Of a DNA stretch of 24,450 nucleotides, positions 22,721 to 24,450 are shown piece by piece (position 1 is the stretch's first letter; each line of letters starts with the position of its first letter). Source of the DNA: Vicinamibacteria bacterium. Its GTDB lineage: Bacteria > Acidobacteriota > Vicinamibacteria > Vicinamibacterales > UBA2999. The notes beneath the pieces were generated by a model. That model ran no database searches. It was not told the DNA's origin and saw only the letters and a list, made by a program, of their open reading frames with translations. The stretch lies in NCBI GenBank assembly GCA_025938035.1, contig JAICQE010000046.1:1-24450 (forward strand). The letters run 5' to 3'. Position numbers and translations under genes: made by a program.

Positions 22721-23629
22721 CTATTTGGTAAATTTTTCGTCGACGCGGTCGAGCAGCAGGCGCGCGCGTTTCTGCATGACGAGGGTGACGAGGCGACTCG
22801 CCGGATCCTTCTCAGGATCTATCGCCAGGGCTGTTTTCAGCAAGCGCTCGAATTCGCCCCGGTCCTGGCTGGGGACGGCGACACCTGTGGCGAGGGCGAC
22901 GTAGGGCCCGGGGGACAAGCCGCCCTGCAGCTCGACGGCCTTGGCGAAATGCTCCCGCGCGCGGGCGCGGCTGCCGCCCAGTTCGTCGGGGAGGCTGTCG
23001 AGCGTGATGAAGAGTTCGTGTAACGTGCCTTTGCTCCACTTTTCGTCCAGGGCCAGGGCGCGTTCGCCGAGCACCCGGACCGTCGGCAGGTCGATAGCCA
23101 GGTCAGGCCGATCGATGCCGAGGGAGATAGCCGCACCCCACGACGCGGCCGTCCAGTACAGGAGGGGCACATCGGCTGCTTTGGCCCTGGCGGCAACCAT
23201 CTCAGGGTTCAACAGCAGCGCCTCGCTGGTCGTGGCGCCGAACCGGACGTCCATCGCCCGGAAACAGTAACGGCGGGCACGAAGGTACAGCCTCAGCGCC
23301 CGATCCTGAGCTTCGCGGATCTCGGCCCGGCGGCTGGCTGGCAGCGCCTCGGCCTCGGTTTCGACATAGGCATACGCATACTGAGTGAAGCCGCTGCACG
23401 TCGACAGCAGGAGGCCCTGGTGCCGCGGGGCGGATTCGAGCAGCGTTTCGTACAGCTTCAGGGCGAACGGAATCGCGTCGCCAACGAGCTTGATGTCCTC
23501 GTCGCTGGTGAAGGTCGTGCCCGTTTCCGACAACGTGTCCGCGACCGTGTTGACCGCCATCTGTTTCAGCGAGCACCCCGGCGCGCCCGCCGCGGCCACG
23601 ATCAGCAGAAATCGAACGAGAAGATGCAC
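22721..23629 (-). CDS. TRAP-associated TatT-like (TPR) lipoprotein
   Basis: About 302 aa. A GTG start gives VHLLVRFLLIVAAAGAPGC, a signal peptide with a somewhat atypical lipobox (APGC; Cys19). The mature protein is helical with paired-helix repeats: AIPFALKLYETLLESAPRHQGLLLSTCSGFTQYAYAY, RALRLYLRARRYCFRAMD, PLLYWTAASWGAAISL and REHFAKAVELQGG. This matches the TatT component first described in Treponema, which forms a TPR ring that docks with the binding protein. An upstream extension of this frame runs through repeat DNA and is spurious. It is the first gene of a tatT-dctP-dctQM operon. Confidence 0.83.
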   Translation of the reverse strand: MHLLVRFLLIVAAAGAPGCSLKQMAVNTVADTLSETGTTFTSDEDIKLVGDAIPFALKLYETLLESAPRHQGLLLSTCSGFTQYAYAYVETEAEALPASRRAEIREAQDRALRLYLRARRYCFRAMDVRFGATTSEALLLNPEMVAARAKAADVPLLYWTAASWGAAISLGIDRPDLAIDLPTVRVLGERALALDEKWSKGTLHELFITLDSLPDELGGSRARAREHFAKAVELQGGLSPGPYVALATGVAVPSQDRGEFERLLKTALAIDPEKDPASRLVTLVMQKRARLLLDRVDEKFTK

Positions 23630-23700
23630 GGAGCTCAATTTACAACGGCGGAGCGGGACGGACGGCTGAAAAACCCTGAATTGGGAAAGATGGGTGGCTG

Positions 23701-23736
23701 GGTTGCCTAGGTTGCCTGGGTTGCCTGGGTTTCCTG
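23701..23736 (+). repeat. Nonamer tandem array (GGTTGCCTG)
   Basis: Four exact-length 9-bp units: GGTTGCCTA, GGTTGCCTG, GGTTGCCTG, GGTTTCCTG. It lies just upstream of the TatT-like gene and joins directly to the right-hand double hairpin, so it may sit in the promoter or leader of the TRAP operon. Confidence 0.88.
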
Positions 23737-23786
23737 TGGGGCGAGCCTTGCAGGCTCGCCTCGCGAACCCGAAGGGTTCGCGCCAC
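23736..23786 (-). repeat. 51-bp double hairpin, right copy
   Basis: Reverse complement of the element at 19697-19748 with one base missing and one mismatch: GGCGAGCCT-TGC-AGGCTCGCC followed by GCGAACCC-GAA-GGGTTCGC, bounded by GTGG and CCAC. The pair brackets the TRAP operon, about 4 kb apart. Confidence 0.9.
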
Positions 23787-23804
23787 AACAGAGCAATCCG
23801 CCTC

Positions 23805-24035
23805 TCAGTTCATCGAACATGATCCCGGGCCGCGTGGATCGCCACACGATCCGCACGCGCCGAGCGGGACCTGGGTCGCGCCGGAGTCCGTGGCGGTCGT
23901 GCGCGCGGCGAACACCGACTGACGTTTTTCGAGGTCCGTTCCATGGCAAGACGGACATTCCGGCGTGACAGCACCGCGCATCAGCCATTCGAACCGGTGA
24001 TTGCAGGTCTTACAGGCGTACTCAAACAGCGGCAT
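23805..24035 (-). CDS. FmdB-family zinc-ribbon protein
   Basis: A 76-aa protein whose first half is the FmdB regulatory-protein zinc ribbon: MPLFEYACKTCNHRFEWL, then TPECPSCHG, giving a CxxC...CxxC metal site. The second half has a further Cys-rich tail (ACGSCGDPRGPGSCSMN), common in FmdB proteins. Family members are small zinc-binding proteins of unclear function, sometimes called putative regulators. Its start overlaps the end of the HD-GYP gene by 14 bp, so the two are probably co-transcribed and translationally coupled. Confidence 0.88.
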   Translation of the reverse strand: MPLFEYACKTCNHRFEWLMRGAVTPECPSCHGTDLEKRQSVFAARTTATDSGATQVPLGACGSCGDPRGPGSCSMN

Positions 24036-24450
24036 GCGCTTCGCTCTCCAGCGCGTGCGTGAGCACGAAGCCCAGCGCTTCCGCGCACTGCGGGTCGAAC
24101 TGCGTTCCGCTGCAGCGTGCGATTTCCTCGACGGCGAGCCGTGGCGGCATCGCCGGGCGCTGCGTATGCGGATGGGTCATCGAATCGTAGGCGTCCGCCA
24201 CCGCGAGCACGCGCGCGGCTTTCGGGATTCCCGTCGCGGTCAGCCGCCGCGGATACCCCGTGCCGTCGTACGCCTCGTGGTGCGCGAGCACCATCTCCGC
24301 GGCATCGGCAAACCGCGGCTGACTTCGCAGCAGATCATAGCCGACCTGCGGGTGCGTCCGCATGATGCGCCACTCGTTTTCGTCAAGCGGGCCGGGCTTC
24401 GAGAGGATCGACGCCGGCATATCCAGCTTGCCGATGTCGTGCAGCAGCCC
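24022..24450 (-). CDS. HD-GYP domain phosphodiesterase, 5' part outside window
   Basis: C-terminal ~142 residues of a cyclic-di-GMP phosphodiesterase-type protein. The reading frame is open to the window edge, where LLHDIGKLDMP shows the HD metal motif, followed by PASILSKPGPLDENEWRIMRTHPQVGYDLL and the HHEAYDGTGYP signature with the GYP triad. The residues between (VLAVADAYDSMTH) are also conserved. Any N-terminal sensor or receiver domain lies outside. It would hydrolyse c-di-GMP to pGpG or GMP and influence motility or biofilm; the exact specificity cannot be judged from this part. Confidence 0.9.
   Translation of the reverse strand, partial: GLLHDIGKLDMPASILSKPGPLDENEWRIMRTHPQVGYDLLRSQPRFADAAEMVLAHHEAYDGTGYPRRLTATGIPKAARVLAVADAYDSMTHPHTQRPAMPPRLAVEEIARCSGTQFDPQCAEALGFVLTHALESEAHAAV

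Noticed and set aside
21683..23023. 446-residue plus-strand open frame across dctP and the TatT-like gene
   Set aside because: Crosses two genuine genes antisense and has no recognisable motif or ribosome site.
19697..23786. Composite transposon carrying the TRAP operon
   Set aside because: No transposase gene is present and I saw no target-site duplication; the 51-52 bp ends are double hairpins at gene ends like other REP-like elements. Kept only as an inverted-pair observation.
23630..23788. N-terminal extension of the TatT-like protein to 23788
   Set aside because: The added residues (GNPGNPGNLGN and similar) are translated nonamer repeat and double-hairpin DNA, and the signal peptide begins at the GTG at 23629.

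Overview
The window is high-GC DNA with long, densely packed bacterial genes. The gene families point to an Acidobacteriota genome, probably Vicinamibacteria: a TonB-dependent receptor with a carboxypeptidase-regulatory-like N-terminus, DUF6152 and DUF5666 proteins, the secreted 'GRWEGDTLVVETTN' family, several single-haem cytochromes, and intergenic spacers full of short-period repeats. The taxonomy is inference. The main theme is heavy-metal (most likely copper) handling; a separate TRAP transporter locus lies at the right.

Layout. (1) 1-5828, + strand: an RND metal-efflux pair (adaptor, cut by the window edge, and CusA/CzcA-type pump), then a cytochrome c'-like protein, a HupE/UreJ-like membrane protein and a membrane-anchored periplasmic protein. 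(2) 5829-6888: a decayed amidohydrolase between inverted repeat arrays. (3) 6889-10337: Lgt, a CsbD-like stress protein and a TonB-dependent receptor. (4) 10444-13575, - strand: a CorE-like ECF sigma factor with a cysteine-rich tail, a 47-aa YHS protein and a CopA-type copper ATPase carrying its own YHS and CPMHP domains. (5) 13721-17550, + strand, diverging from the sigma gene: a 28-aa cysteine-rich peptide, a secreted Cys/His protein, a His-rich probable outer-membrane barrel, a membrane-anchored cytochrome c, a DUF5666 protein and two DUF6644-like membrane proteins. (6) 17744-19688: a cytochrome c, a secreted protein and a DUF6152 protein. (7) 19778-23629, - strand: a TatT-DctP-DctQM TRAP (TPAT) operon. 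(8) 23805-24450, - strand: an FmdB zinc ribbon and the end of an HD-GYP phosphodiesterase.

The strongest signal is the 145-bp gap between the sigma gene and the cysteine-rich peptide. It holds an exactly symmetric 59-bp element: two identical promoter-like half-sites (GGTGTAATG, ten bases, GGCTGCGTTA) placed back to back, one facing each gene. The sigma factor has both hallmarks of the copper-responsive ECF44/CorE group: a CxC motif between regions 2 and 4, and a C-terminal cysteine cluster. I infer an autoregulated metal-sensing sigma factor that drives a cytoplasmic arm (YHS protein and CopA) and an envelope arm (metallothionein-like peptide, secreted Cys/His protein, barrel, cytochrome, DUF5666, DUF6644 pair). 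The second arm may be an undescribed copper-handling system.

A second layer is repeats. GTAG/GTGG-headed REP-like hairpins occur at nine places, and at five of them the stop codon of a neighbouring gene lies in or directly against the element. Heptamer and nonamer arrays fill many other spacers. Two almost identical 51-52 bp double hairpins in opposite orientation bracket the TRAP operon. No tRNA, rRNA, CRISPR, insertion sequence or transposase gene was seen.
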